Shown here: in pieces, positions 38,465 to 47,672 of the stretch | Numbering within the stretch: position 1 is the first letter of the stretch | Layout: the number at the start of each line of letters is the position of its first letter | Assembly: GCF_031583595.1 (NCBI RefSeq) | Contig: NZ_CP134145.1 | Span: 4,340,001-4,404,000, forward strand | DNA length: 64,000 nucleotides | Direction of reading: 5' to 3' | Origin: Thalassotalea psychrophila | GTDB lineage: Bacteria > Pseudomonadota > Gammaproteobacteria > Enterobacterales > Alteromonadaceae | The notes under the pieces: model-generated | What the model was told of the DNA's origin: nothing | Databases searched by the model: none | What the model saw: only the letters and a program-made list of their open reading frames with translations | Made by a program: the position numbers and the translations under genes

Positions 38465-38509
38465 TGTCGTATAAATCAATAATTGTCCGATAAAGCTCCT
38501 TATACGACA
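38465..38509. repeat. inverted repeat with 10-bp arms
   Basis: TGTCGTATAA and TTATACGACA flank a 25-base loop. No T run follows, so it is more likely a protein-binding or recombination site than a terminator. Confidence 0.5.
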
Positions 38510-38570
38510 ACTAATGCCACTAAGCCGATCCACAACATGCTTCAGGAGATCCTTCTTCTCACTCTAGCTT

Positions 38571-38609
38571 AGCTCCTAAATGATAATTTATTTAGGAGCT
38601 TCTTCTTTT
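38571..38609 (+). terminator. Rho-independent terminator
   Basis: AGCTCCTAAAT and ATTTAGGAGCT form an 11-bp stem followed by TCTTCTTTT. No gene is recognised immediately upstream on the + strand. Confidence 0.8.
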
Positions 38610-38686
38610 ATATGACGGCGATTTTTTCTTTTCCTGATTTTGGCACGAAACAGCCCTTCATTTTTTAGTGTTTTCTCGTTTGAATC

Positions 38687-38719
38687 CTCAATTGTCCAAC
38701 AACTTGTTGGACAATTGAG
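38687..38719. repeat. 33-bp perfect palindrome
   Basis: Two 16-base arms around a single central C at 38703 (outer bases CTCAATTGTCC, inner AACAA). It is not followed by a T run. The 490 bases between it and the LexA boxes hold no gene I can support. Confidence 0.85.
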
Positions 38720-39208
38720 TGGTTGGTTCCATTTTGGAACATATGGTCATTTGCATATTAGTTAGTTCAGCTTTTTACACGGTTGGGAACGCACGGGATA
38801 CGAGTTATTGCAAAAAACGCAACTACTTATGATTTTTTGACACTTAGATAAACATCAACATGTAGTTTTGAACATAAATTAAGCTACGTTCATAGAGGCC
38901 GCCCCCTATTATAAAGGTGAGTTTAATTGATTTTCGATCGGCATAAAGGTTAGCGCCATGCCCCTACGCACCATTACCGTGCTTGAAAACTTACCTTACA
39001 CATAATAGACTTTTACTGTCAGGCCATATTTCTCATGGACTGTTCATATAAATTTATATATTACAATATGTTATAAAGACTACTACTTTGCATAATTAGG
39101 AATTGACTTAAATATACAGTTTCACCCCTCTGGACAAAATTTTATTTGGAACTGGAAACCACATAAATTTAATCATTTTAAGGATTTACAGTTGCGTTTA
39201 CTTTATAG

Positions 39209-39224
39209 CTGTATATACTGACAG
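39209..39224. promoter_or_regulatory. LexA box 1 of lexA
   Basis: CTGTATATACTGACAG fits the CTGT-N8-ACAG SOS consensus exactly, with an AT-rich centre. It is 42 bases upstream of the lexA start. Confidence 0.9.
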
Positions 39225-39233
39225 TACAATGTA

Positions 39234-39249
39234 CTGTACAGAAAAACAG
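39234..39249. promoter_or_regulatory. LexA box 2 of lexA
   Basis: CTGTACAGAAAAACAG also fits CTGT-N8-ACAG, 25 bases after box 1. Two boxes in front of lexA are also the arrangement in E. coli. Confidence 0.8.
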
Positions 39250-39265
39250 GTTACTCAAAAATAAT

Positions 39266-39880
39266 ATGCGCCCACTTACTAACAGACAGCAACAAATATT
39301 TGATCTTATTAAAGAAAAAATTGCCGATACAGGAATGCCGCCTACGCGAGCTGAAATTGCTGATTTCTTCGGTTTCAAGTCGGCCAATGCAGCAGAAGAG
39401 CATTTAAAAGCGCTCGCTAAGAAAGGTTTTATAGAAATGCTGCCGGGTACGTCTCGTGGTATTCGCCTTGCAGAAGAACATATCGAAGAAGAAGGCTTAC
39501 CACTAATTGGCCGAGTTGCTGCTGGTGAGCCCATTTTGGCGCAAGAGCATGTTGAAGAGCATTACAAAATTGATGGTAGTTTATTTCATCCCGCTGCCGA
39601 TTACTTATTACGAGTAAATGGCGAAAGCATGAAAGACATTGGTATTTTAGATGGTGATTTATTAGCGGTTCATCAAACAACTGATATTCAAAATGGCCAA
39701 GTCGTGGTTGCTAGAGTTGAAGACGACGTAACGGTAAAACGTTATAAGCGTGACGGTAATGTAGTGCATTTACATGCAGAAAATGAAGACTTCTCTCCAA
39801 TTATTGTCGACTTAGCTAACCAACATTTTAATATTGAAGGCATTGCTGTTGGTGTTATCCGCAACGCTGATTGGATGTAG
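39266..39880 (+). CDS. lexA: LexA repressor, SOS regulator
   Basis: A 204-residue LexA. The N-terminal winged helix starts [19 protein letters not shown] and the recognition region is [12 protein letters not shown]. The self-cleavage bond is Ala86-Gly87 in GRVAAGEP; the catalytic dyad is Ser121 (GESMKD) and Lys158 (VTVKRYK). With RecA filaments it cleaves itself and derepresses DNA-repair genes. Two LexA boxes overlap its promoter, so it is autoregulated. The adjacent accessory region ends upstream, and core genes resume here. Confidence 0.98.
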   Translation: MRPLTNRQQQIFDLIKEKIADTGMPPTRAEIADFFGFKSANAAEEHLKALAKKGFIEMLPGTSRGIRLAEEHIEEEGLPLIGRVAAGEPILAQEHVEEHYKIDGSLFHPAADYLLRVNGESMKDIGILDGDLLAVHQTTDIQNGQVVVARVEDDVTVKRYKRDGNVVHLHAENEDFSPIIVDLANQHFNIEGIAVGVIRNADWM

Positions 39881-39920
39881 TCTGCCGCCACTTTAACAGT
39901 ATAAAAAACAAACAACACAT

Positions 39921-39956
39921 AAAGGCTAAATTATTCACTTAATTTAGCCTTTTTCT
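39921..39956 (+). terminator. terminator of lexA
   Basis: AAAGGCTAAATTA pairs with TAATTTAGCCTTT (13 bp) and is followed by more Ts, 40 bases after the lexA stop. The remaining 300 bases before coxB contain its leader and a weaker CCTAC/GTAGG hairpin with a T6 run near 40123-40150. Confidence 0.88.
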
Positions 39957-40262
39957 TTTCTCTGTGTCCCTTTAACTGCGCCTAACCTATTCAATTTTAG
40001 TAGTATTTACTCTACTAACATTTAAGTAATTAATTTAACTTTTTTATAACAAAGCACTAGACCTTGCCTAAAAATTAAGTAATTCTAGAGCGGATAATAT
40101 ACAAATATTACGCTGTAGACTCCCTACCCCATTCATCGATGTAGGTTTTTTACGTAACACAATAATAAAAATAAATTACGGAAATTAGAGACATCGAATA
40201 AAGATGTATCTTGTCACTTATTTCTGTATTTTCTAGGCTAATAAAAGCAGAGGAGATGTCGA

Positions 40263-41795
40263 GTGAAGAGACGTAACCTGGGTTGGCTGTTGTTGGGAAG
40301 TTTAATTTCCAGTTCAGCTTGGGCAGATATGCAATTAAATCTAACTAAAGGTGTGACCGAAGTCAGCCATGAAGTCTATGATTTGCATATGTTGGTAATG
40401 TGGATTTGTACGGTAATTGGTGTCGTTGTTTTTGGCGCTATGTTCTGGTCAATGATCTTTCACCGTAAGTCCAAAGGGGCAAAACCTGCCTCATTTCATG
40501 AAAGCACTAAAGTAGAAATTCTTTGGACCGCTATCCCTATTTTAATTCTTATCGGTATGGCATGGCCTGCAACAACCACGTTGATTGACATGGAAGATAA
40601 CAGTAATTCTGATATCACCGTGCAAGTTACTGGTTCGCAGTGGAAATGGCATTATAAGTATTTTGATCAAGGCATTGAGTTTTACAGTGTTTTATCTACA
40701 CCGACAGCTCAGTATCAAAATCAAAACGGTCCTGGTGAAGCAAAAGGTGAAAATTACTTACTTGAAGTAGACAAACCGTTAGTAATTCCAGTAAATCGTA
40801 AAGTTCGTTTCTTAATTACTTCAGATGATGTTATTCACGCTTGGTGGGTTCCAGCATTTGCAGTTAAACAAGATGCGAACCCTGGTTTTATCAATGAAGC
40901 TTGGACCTTTGTTAATGAGCCAGGAATTTACCGCGGTCAATGTGCTGAACTTTGTGGTAAAGATCATGGGTTCATGCCTATTGTGGTTGATGTTCGCTCT
41001 GAAGTTGATTACGAACTTTGGGTAAATGAGCAAAAGATTGCAATGACTAAAGCAGCTGAAGCTGAAGCGCAATCACTTACAGCTAAACTTCCTATGGAAG
41101 AGTTAATGGCGTTAGGTGAGCAAACTTATGCTGCTCATTGTGCAGCATGTCACCAACCAACAGGTATGGGTTTACCACCAGCATTCCCTGCACTTAAAGG
41201 CAGTGAAATAGCTACTGCACCAAGTAAACTTGGCGAACACATTGCCGTGGTTTTCAATGGCCGTTCTGGTACAGGCATGCAAGGTTACGGTAAGCAGTTA
41301 TCACTTAAAGAGATTGCCGCGGTTATAACGTACGAGCGTAATGCTTGGGATAATAATACCGGTCAAGCTGTACAACCTGCTGATGTTAAATTTATTGTCG
41401 AAGGAACTGATGGCGCAACAATTGCTGAACCGTCGACTCCTGCTGCCGTAGAAGAAGTTGCTGTTGAAAGCACTGAAGTAAATTTAGCCGACTTGTCTAT
41501 GGATGAGTTAATGAGCAAAGGAGAAGAAGTTTACAACACCCGTTGTGCTGCTTGTCACCAAGCCTCAGGCGCTGGTATGCCACCAGCATTCCCAGCCTTA
41601 AAAGGTAGTCCAATTGCCACTGGCGATGTTAATGCACACATTAGCATGGTTGTAGATGGTAAAGCGGGCACTGCCATGATGGGCTTTGCTGCACAGTTAT
41701 CTCCACAAGAGATGGCTGCAGTAATAACTTATGAACGTAATGCTTGGGGCAATAGCACCGGCGATATGGTTCAAGCTAACGACGTAGCCAAATAA
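40263..41795 (+). CDS. coxB: cytochrome c oxidase subunit II with two fused cytochrome c domains
   Basis: A 510-residue subunit II of a caa3-type oxidase. After a signal peptide come two transmembrane helices (to about residue 110) and the cupredoxin domain with the CuA ligand segment CAELCGKDHGFM near 220-235. Two class I cytochrome c domains follow, with CAACH at 293-297 and again at 428-432, each with a distal Met within a TGMQGYG or TAMMGFA segment. The two domains are close to one another, suggesting duplication. The GTG start at 40263 is preceded by GAGGAG. It accepts electrons on the periplasmic side and passes them to subunit I. Confidence 0.96.
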   Translation: MKRRNLGWLLLGSLISSSAWADMQLNLTKGVTEVSHEVYDLHMLVMWICTVIGVVVFGAMFWSMIFHRKSKGAKPASFHESTKVEILWTAIPILILIGMAWPATTTLIDMEDNSNSDITVQVTGSQWKWHYKYFDQGIEFYSVLSTPTAQYQNQNGPGEAKGENYLLEVDKPLVIPVNRKVRFLITSDDVIHAWWVPAFAVKQDANPGFINEAWTFVNEPGIYRGQCAELCGKDHGFMPIVVDVRSEVDYELWVNEQKIAMTKAAEAEAQSLTAKLPMEELMALGEQTYAAHCAACHQPTGMGLPPAFPALKGSEIATAPSKLGEHIAVVFNGRSGTGMQGYGKQLSLKEIAAVITYERNAWDNNTGQAVQPADVKFIVEGTDGATIAEPSTPAAVEEVAVESTEVNLADLSMDELMSKGEEVYNTRCAACHQASGAGMPPAFPALKGSPIATGDVNAHISMVVDGKAGTAMMGFAAQLSPQEMAAVITYERNAWGNSTGDMVQANDVAK

Positions 41796-41801
41796 GGGGG
41801 A

Positions 41802-43400
41802 ATGATTATGACAACAGCAACTGACACTATGGATCATCATGACGACGATCATCATGATCATAAAATGACCGGCATTAAGCGCTGGTTATACACAACTAAC
41901 CATAAAGATATTGGTACCCTTTATCTTTGGTTCTCTTTCATTATGCTGCTTACTGGTGGTGCAATGGCTATGGTAATACGTGCCGAGCTATTTCAACCTG
42001 GTTTGCAAATTATAGAACCTGACTTTTTTAACCAAATGACAACAGTACACGGTTTGATCATGGTATTTGGTGCCATCATGCCAGCCTTTACCGGCTTGGC
42101 TAACTGGATGCTACCTATGATGATTGGTGCTCCAGATATGGCGCTACCACGTTTAAACAACTGGTCATTCTGGATATTACCATTTGCCTTTGGCATTTTA
42201 TTGTCATCGTTGTTCATGGAAGGCGGCGGTCCTAACTTTGGTTGGACATTCTACGCACCTCTATCAACAACGTATTCAAATGGTAGTACTGCATTTTTCG
42301 TATTTGCTGTTCATATTATGGGGATTTCGTCAATTATGGGGGCAATTAACATTGTTGTTACCATAATGAACTTACGTGCTCCAGGTATGACTTACATGAA
42401 AATGCCATTATTTGTTTGGACATTCTTCATCACTGCTTACTTATTAATAGCAGTTATGCCGGTCCTCGCAGGTACAGTAACTATGGTATTAACCGATACT
42501 TACTTTGGCACTGACTTTTTTAATGCTGCTGGGGGCGGTGATCCGGTAATGTTCCAGCATATTTTCTGGTTCTTTGGTCATCCTGAAGTTTACATTATGA
42601 TATTGCCTGCCTTTGGTATCGTTTCAACCATTATTCCTGCGTTTGCACGTAAGAAGCTATTTGGTTACAGCTCAATGGTTTATGCAACATCATCGATAGC
42701 GTTCCTGTCCTTTATTGTCTGGGCGCATCACATGTTTACTACAGGTATGCCGCTTGCAGGTGAGTTGTTCTTTATGTACTGCACCATGTTAATTGCGGTA
42801 CCTACTGGGGTTAAAGTATTTAACTGGGTAGCAACCATGTGGAAAGGCTCGATGACTTTTGAAACACCTATGTTGTTCTCAATTGCCTTCGTAATTTTGT
42901 TCACTATTGGTGGTTTCTCTGGATTAATGCTAGCGATGACGCCAGTGGATTTCCAATATCATGATACCTATTTTGTTGTCGCGCATTTCCATTACGTACT
43001 AGTGACCGGCTCATTGTTCTCAATTTATGCTGGTGCATATTACTGGTTACCAAAATGGACTGGCAACATGTACAACGAGAAGTTAGGCAAGTTCCACTTT
43101 TGGTGTTCATTAATTTCTGTAAATCTATTGTTCTTCCCTATGCATTTCTTAGGTCTAGCTGGTATGCCACGTCGTATTCCAGATTACGCCCTACAATTTG
43201 CTGACTTTAACAAGTGGGTGAGCATAGGTGGTTTTGCCTTTGGTTTATCACAACTAATATTCTTAGTGTTGGTGATCAAATGTATTCGTGGCGGTGAAAA
43301 AGCGCCGGCGAAACCTTGGGATGGTGCTGAAGGTTTAGAGTGGGAAGTTCCATCTCCTGCGCCTTATCACACATTCTCAACACCACCAGAAATTAAGTAA
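41802..43400 (+). CDS. coxA: cytochrome c oxidase subunit I
   Basis: A 532-residue A-type haem-copper oxidase core subunit with about 12 transmembrane helices. The CuB/Tyr cross-link helix FWFFGHPEVYIMILPAFG is intact, so is the K-channel and D-channel region, and HDTYFVVAHFHYVL holds the haem a and a3 His ligands. It reduces O2 and pumps protons. It lies six bases after coxB, with GGGGGA as ribosome-binding site. Confidence 0.98.
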   Translation: MIMTTATDTMDHHDDDHHDHKMTGIKRWLYTTNHKDIGTLYLWFSFIMLLTGGAMAMVIRAELFQPGLQIIEPDFFNQMTTVHGLIMVFGAIMPAFTGLANWMLPMMIGAPDMALPRLNNWSFWILPFAFGILLSSLFMEGGGPNFGWTFYAPLSTTYSNGSTAFFVFAVHIMGISSIMGAINIVVTIMNLRAPGMTYMKMPLFVWTFFITAYLLIAVMPVLAGTVTMVLTDTYFGTDFFNAAGGGDPVMFQHIFWFFGHPEVYIMILPAFGIVSTIIPAFARKKLFGYSSMVYATSSIAFLSFIVWAHHMFTTGMPLAGELFFMYCTMLIAVPTGVKVFNWVATMWKGSMTFETPMLFSIAFVILFTIGGFSGLMLAMTPVDFQYHDTYFVVAHFHYVLVTGSLFSIYAGAYYWLPKWTGNMYNEKLGKFHFWCSLISVNLLFFPMHFLGLAGMPRRIPDYALQFADFNKWVSIGGFAFGLSQLIFLVLVIKCIRGGEKAPAKPWDGAEGLEWEVPSPAPYHTFSTPPEIK

Positions 43401-43412
43401 TAGGGAAAGCAC

Positions 43413-44000
43413 ATGACTAAAGACCAAGCACAGCCATTGGACAAAAAAGTGAAAAAAGGAGTAACGAAACTTGTTGTAACTGTATTCGCTATGTTCGCTT
43501 TCGGCTTTGCTTTGGTACCTTTATACGATGTGTTTTGTGATATCACTGGGTTAAATGGCAAAACAGCAACTACTGCTGCTGCTGTTAATGAAGATGGCAT
43601 TGATACTTCAAGATTGATTCGAGTTCAGTTTATTAGCCGCACCGCAAAAGGTGCGCCTTGGCAATTTAAGCCAGAAATGAACTCTATTGATGTCCACCCA
43701 GGGGAAATGAAATTTGTAAAATATTACGCGAAAAATGAATCAGGTCGAGATGGTGTTGCGCAAGCAGTACCATCTGTTTCGCCCGGTCAGGCAGCTAATT
43801 ATTTTCAGAAAATTGAATGTTTTTGCTTTAATCAGCAACCATTACAAGCGAATGAAGAAGCCTGGTTACCACTGCAATTTTATGTGGATCCAGAACTGCC
43901 AGAACATATCACTGAACTAACTTTGTCATATACCTTATATGACATTACAGCCAGTGAAGAAACCGCCGAAGTTTCAAAAAGTCGTGTAGGAGAAGAATAA
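43413..44000 (+). CDS. ctaG: cytochrome c oxidase assembly protein CtaG/Cox11
   Basis: A 195-residue Cox11. One N-terminal transmembrane helix (LVVTVFAMFAFGFALVPLYD) anchors a periplasmic Ig-like domain; the copper-binding CFCF motif is seen in ECFCFNQQPL near residue 134. It delivers copper to the CuB site of subunit I. Its stop overlaps the coxC start (TAATG). Confidence 0.95.
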   Translation: MTKDQAQPLDKKVKKGVTKLVVTVFAMFAFGFALVPLYDVFCDITGLNGKTATTAAAVNEDGIDTSRLIRVQFISRTAKGAPWQFKPEMNSIDVHPGEMKFVKYYAKNESGRDGVAQAVPSVSPGQAANYFQKIECFCFNQQPLQANEEAWLPLQFYVDPELPEHITELTLSYTLYDITASEETAEVSKSRVGEE

Positions 44001-44881
44001 TGACAACAACAAAAGAATATGAAAGTTATTACGTTCCTGATCAAAGTAAATGGCCAATTATAGGTGCCTTTGCATTATTTTTAATCGCCATAGGTGCGGG
44101 TAATTATGTCGCTAATATAGACACTGGCGAAGGCATAGGTGGTTGGATCCTGTTAGGCGGCATCGCGCTGTTAATTTATATGGTATTTGGCTGGTTCAAT
44201 AATGTTATTAGCGAATCGATGGCAGGTAAATACAGTGGTCAAATGGATAATTCATTTCGCCAAGGTATGAGCTGGTTTATCTTTTCAGAAGTAATGTTTT
44301 TTGCTGCATTTTTTGGTGCGCTTTTTTACGCCAGAATGCTAAGTGTTCCATGGCTTGGTGGAGCTGATAACAACTTGGAAACGTTCCAAGTATTATGGCC
44401 TGAATTTCATGCGGCATGGCCTTTAACAACTACACCTGATGGTACTACTACCGAAGCTATGGGTTGGAACGGCTTACCTCTGTATAACACTATATTATTA
44501 ATGACCTCATCTATCACCGCTCATTTTGCCCACGTTGCTTTAGAGCAAAACAAACGTGGCGTGTTAAAGGTTTGGTTGGGTATAACGGTTTTATTAGGTT
44601 TAGCGTTTTTAGTACTGCAAGTTGAAGAATACATTCATGCATATTCTGCTATGGGGTTAACCCTAGCGAGTGGTATTTATGGTAATACCTTCTTTATGCT
44701 AACCGGTTTCCATGGCATGCACGTTACCTTAGGAACCATCATGTTAATTGTGATGCTGTGTCGTGTATTTAAGGGACACTTTACCCCTGAAAATCACTTT
44801 GCCTTTCAAGCTGCTAGTTGGTACTGGCATTTTGTAGATGTGGTATGGGTGTTGCTGTTTTTGTTTGTTTATATATTGTAG
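44000..44881 (+). CDS. coxC: cytochrome c oxidase subunit III
   Basis: A 293-residue subunit III with seven transmembrane helices. The motifs FIFSEVMFFAAFF, LTGFHGMHVTLGT and WYWHFVDVVWVLLF are diagnostic of the family. It stabilises proton pumping by subunit I. It ends the first block of the operon; a terminator and a heptamer repeat follow. Confidence 0.97.
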   Translation: MTTTKEYESYYVPDQSKWPIIGAFALFLIAIGAGNYVANIDTGEGIGGWILLGGIALLIYMVFGWFNNVISESMAGKYSGQMDNSFRQGMSWFIFSEVMFFAAFFGALFYARMLSVPWLGGADNNLETFQVLWPEFHAAWPLTTTPDGTTTEAMGWNGLPLYNTILLMTSSITAHFAHVALEQNKRGVLKVWLGITVLLGLAFLVLQVEEYIHAYSAMGLTLASGIYGNTFFMLTGFHGMHVTLGTIMLIVMLCRVFKGHFTPENHFAFQAASWYWHFVDVVWVLLFLFVYIL

Positions 44882-44892
44882 TAACGTTATAA

Positions 44893-44922
44893 AAACTGCG
44901 CTTAACTTTAGGCGCAGTTTAT
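44893..44922 (+). terminator. terminator after coxC
   Basis: AAACTGCGC and GCGCAGTTT form a 9-bp stem; only a short T tract follows. Confidence 0.7.
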
Positions 44923-44927
44923 TCGTT

Positions 44928-44962
44928 CTAGGAACTAGGAACTAGGAACTAGGAACTAGGAA
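44928..44962. repeat. heptanucleotide tandem repeat, five copies
   Basis: Five perfect CTAGGAA units in a row, then CTAAC. It is non-coding, between coxC and the convergent DUF2909 gene. Such arrays can change copy number by slippage. Confidence 0.9.
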
Positions 44963-45001
44963 CTAACAAAAGTTTAAATCAGTATAGCTGGTAGTCGAAT
45001 A

Positions 45002-45211
45002 TTAATATGGTCTTGGGTTTGGGGTTATTAAACCTGTGGCTATACCAATCAGTAATATTAAAACAATAATCGCCGAGAATATTACCCTACGGCCTATATA
45101 TTTAGACATAGGTGGTTGCTCTGATGAGTTTTTATTCATTATCACCATCGCTCGAAACAAGTTGTAAATCATAAACGCTAAAAAAACAGCGATGAAAATT
45201 TTATAAACCAA
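45002..45211 (-). CDS. DUF2909-like small membrane protein of the cox cluster
   Basis: A 69-residue protein with two transmembrane helices (residues 2-24 and 45-64) and the linker ending PPMSKYIGRRV. Proteins of this kind are regularly found beside cox genes in gammaproteobacteria, but their role is unknown. It is on the minus strand between coxC and the surf1 gene. Confidence 0.7.
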   Translation of the reverse strand: MVYKIFIAVFLAFMIYNLFRAMVIMNKNSSEQPPMSKYIGRRVIFSAIIVLILLIGIATGLITPNPRPY

Positions 45212-45252
45212 TGTTTTGCCCTTATTTTTATTAATGTTGTAGTGGCTAATTC

Positions 45253-46017
45253 ATGAATACTAAATCTGTTAAAACTTCAGTACTGATATCTTATTTATCT
45301 TCATGGCGATTGCCTTGGGTGATCTTTACCTTGCTTGTATTTTCTGGATTAATCAAGCTTAGTCTGTGGCAGTTTGAACGCAGTGATGAAAAACAACAGC
45401 GTTTGACCAATATAGAGATACTAAATAAACAACAAGCTCTTGATTTAAATTTTGTACTTGCCGATGTTAATAGCAAAGTAGAAACGCTTAATGACATACC
45501 AGTAGCTCTTGAAGGTGAGTTTAATAATCAATATAAGTTCTTAGTTGATAACCAAACTCATCAAGGTAGATTAGGCTATCGGGTCCTACAAGTATTTATA
45601 GATGATAGCTCTGGAAAATCCGTTTTAGTTAACTTAGGTTGGATAGAAGGCTCAATCGATAGAAGTTTTATTCCTAACCTAAATGACATTAAAAATCGTC
45701 AGAATATCAAAGGAAACATCCGAATTATCGAACAAGGCATTGTTTTAACTGAAGAACAATTAACTAATGATTCATGGCCACAACGCATCCAACAAATAGA
45801 CATCGAAAAAATATCACAACTAATTAACATTAAGCTCTTGCCCTTTGTCGTTTTCTTAGATAAAAAAGAACATATAGGTTATACAAAAAACTGGCAACCG
45901 GTAGTAATGCCACCTGAAAAACATACAGGTTATGCAGTGCAGTGGTTTACACTAGCAATTGCATGGTTGAGCTTAATGATTTGGGCAAGTTATAAAACTT
46001 ACAGAACCGAAGATTAA
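45253..46017 (+). CDS. SURF1-family oxidase assembly protein
   Basis: A 254-residue SURF1. Two transmembrane helices, near the N-terminus (WVIFTLLVFSGLIKLSLWQFER) and the C-terminus (YAVQWFTLAIAWLSLMIWA), enclose a periplasmic domain with VLVNLGWIEG. It assists haem a insertion into subunit I. It begins the second block of assembly genes. Confidence 0.92.
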   Translation: MNTKSVKTSVLISYLSSWRLPWVIFTLLVFSGLIKLSLWQFERSDEKQQRLTNIEILNKQQALDLNFVLADVNSKVETLNDIPVALEGEFNNQYKFLVDNQTHQGRLGYRVLQVFIDDSSGKSVLVNLGWIEGSIDRSFIPNLNDIKNRQNIKGNIRIIEQGIVLTEEQLTNDSWPQRIQQIDIEKISQLINIKLLPFVVFLDKKEHIGYTKNWQPVVMPPEKHTGYAVQWFTLAIAWLSLMIWASYKTYRTED

Positions 46018-46078
46018 ACCCAGAACAAAAAAATAACTAAATAAGTACCTAATAATAAAAATCAAAAAAAGGCTCCTA

Positions 46079-46642
46079 ATGACCTCTCCCACAAACAGTC
46101 AGCAAAAATCACGACGTACTTTAGTACTCGTATTGGCTGCATTTATTCTTCCTATAGTAATCGCCAAATTAGCATTAGATAATCAATGGTTTAATTATGG
46201 CGTAACAAATCAAGGGCAATTGTTAGAGCAGCCCCTCACTTTAGAGGAAATAGGCCTTGAAAAAGCAGACATTAAGCAATGGTTTGTCATTTATTCTTTG
46301 CCTGAAAATTGCGACGAACATTGTCAACAGACCTTAATGGGTATCGAACACGCTTATTTAGCACTAGGTAGAGAAACACCACGTGTAACTCCTATTGCGC
46401 TAAGTAATTCTCCGTTTAACGCAGAGCAGCTGCAACACATAAACGATAAGCATTGGCGTGTTATTGATACTCCAATTTCAGCACAAAATGCGCTGTCATC
46501 AACCCAAATTTATGTGGCAGACCCATTAGGTAATATTGTTTTAACTTACAGCCAGCCTGCTAGTGTTGAGGATATTCCAGCCTTTGGTAAAGCCATGTTA
46601 AGTGACTTGAAGAAGTTATTAAAATACTCGAGGATTGGTTAA
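46079..46642 (+). CDS. SCO-like membrane-anchored thioredoxin-fold protein of the cox operon
   Basis: A 187-residue protein with one N-terminal transmembrane helix and a periplasmic domain. The segment FVIYSLPENCDEHCQQTLMGIEHAY carries a CxxxC pair where SCO/SenC proteins have SCPDVCP, and AQNALSSTQIYVADPLGNIVLTY resembles the later SCO strand and loop. The His that would complete a SCO copper site is not evident. It overlaps ctaA by one base. A copper or thiol role in oxidase assembly is likely by context. Confidence 0.7.
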   Translation: MTSPTNSQQKSRRTLVLVLAAFILPIVIAKLALDNQWFNYGVTNQGQLLEQPLTLEEIGLEKADIKQWFVIYSLPENCDEHCQQTLMGIEHAYLALGRETPRVTPIALSNSPFNAEQLQHINDKHWRVIDTPISAQNALSSTQIYVADPLGNIVLTYSQPASVEDIPAFGKAMLSDLKKLLKYSRIG

Positions 46643-47664
46643 TGCACAATTCTATGCAAACTCGCCAGCAAAGTGCGAGTACCCGTAAATTAGTCTTTGT
46701 TGCAATTTTATTAGCATTAGTGGTTATTACACTTGGCGCATACACCCGTTTAACCCACGCCGGTTTAGGTTGTCCAGACTGGCCAGGCTGTTACGGTTTT
46801 ATTGATGTACCTGAAACTGCCGACAAAATTGCCATGGCAGAATCAGCGTTTCCTGAACGCCCGGTAGAACCTGCAAAGGCATGGAATGAAATGATCCATC
46901 GCTACTTCGCCGGCGCTTTAGGATTATTTATTGCCGCAATATTTATCTTTTCATTTAAACATCGCGATAAAGGTTTGCCGTTATTTTTGCCGTTAATGTT
47001 GGTGTGTACGGTAATATTCCAAGCAGCACTTGGTATGTGGACAGTCACCATGAAGCTTATGCCAATTGTAGTGATGGGACACTTGCTAGGAGGGTTTGTC
47101 ACCTTATGCTTGCTGTATTTGCTCTACCTTCGTCTTTCATCCTCGCGTGTACCGGGTGGAGACTATAACTTACGCAAGTATCAAACTTTTGCTTTTATTG
47201 GTGTGGTAATTCTTACTTTACAAATTGCCCTTGGTGGTTGGACATCAAGTAATTATGCCGCTCTGGTATGTACACAACTGCCAATTTGTCAGGACGGTTG
47301 GATGCAGCAGCTTACCTTTGCAAATTCATTCGATTTAATTCCGCCAGAGCGTGATACCTATGAATTTGGTTTTTTAAGTCATGCCGAGCGCATTACGATT
47401 CATGCCATGCATAGAATTGGTGCAATTGTAACCACGCTTTATATCGCCTGGTTAGCAATTAGTGTGTTTCGCAATGCACAATCAAGTTTCTTCAAAACTA
47501 ACGCCATATTCATTGGCTTTATTTTAACCTGCCAAGTCGCCCTTGGCGTAAGCAATATTGTTTTTACTTTACCGCTTCCAGTCGCCGTAAGTCACAACGT
47601 GGTGGCAGCACTGTTAATGTTAAGCATGATCCATTTAAGCTATAGCTTAAAACGAAAAATTTAG
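46642..47664 (+). CDS. ctaA: haem A synthase
   Basis: A 340-residue COX15/CtaA protein with eight transmembrane helices. The start [35 protein letters not shown] and [10 protein letters not shown] hold the conserved His ligands, and the Cys pair VCTQLPICQ is present in the second half. It oxidises the haem O methyl group to make haem A. The gene lies between the SCO-like protein and ctaB. Confidence 0.95.
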   Translation: MHNSMQTRQQSASTRKLVFVAILLALVVITLGAYTRLTHAGLGCPDWPGCYGFIDVPETADKIAMAESAFPERPVEPAKAWNEMIHRYFAGALGLFIAAIFIFSFKHRDKGLPLFLPLMLVCTVIFQAALGMWTVTMKLMPIVVMGHLLGGFVTLCLLYLLYLRLSSSRVPGGDYNLRKYQTFAFIGVVILTLQIALGGWTSSNYAALVCTQLPICQDGWMQQLTFANSFDLIPPERDTYEFGFLSHAERITIHAMHRIGAIVTTLYIAWLAISVFRNAQSSFFKTNAIFIGFILTCQVALGVSNIVFTLPLPVAVSHNVVAALLMLSMIHLSYSLKRKI

Positions 47665-47672
47665 GAGCTAAA

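Larger units (their letters stand above)
37940..38570. other. gap after the serine hydrolase, with hairpins and short direct repeats
   Basis: The segment AAACCGTCCG...TGTGGCA occurs twice (near 38147 and 38270) and GCCACTAAGC occurs twice (near 38428 and 38516). An 88-codon minus-strand ORF at 38025-38291 runs through a terminator and is not called. No gene is supported. Confidence 0.5.
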
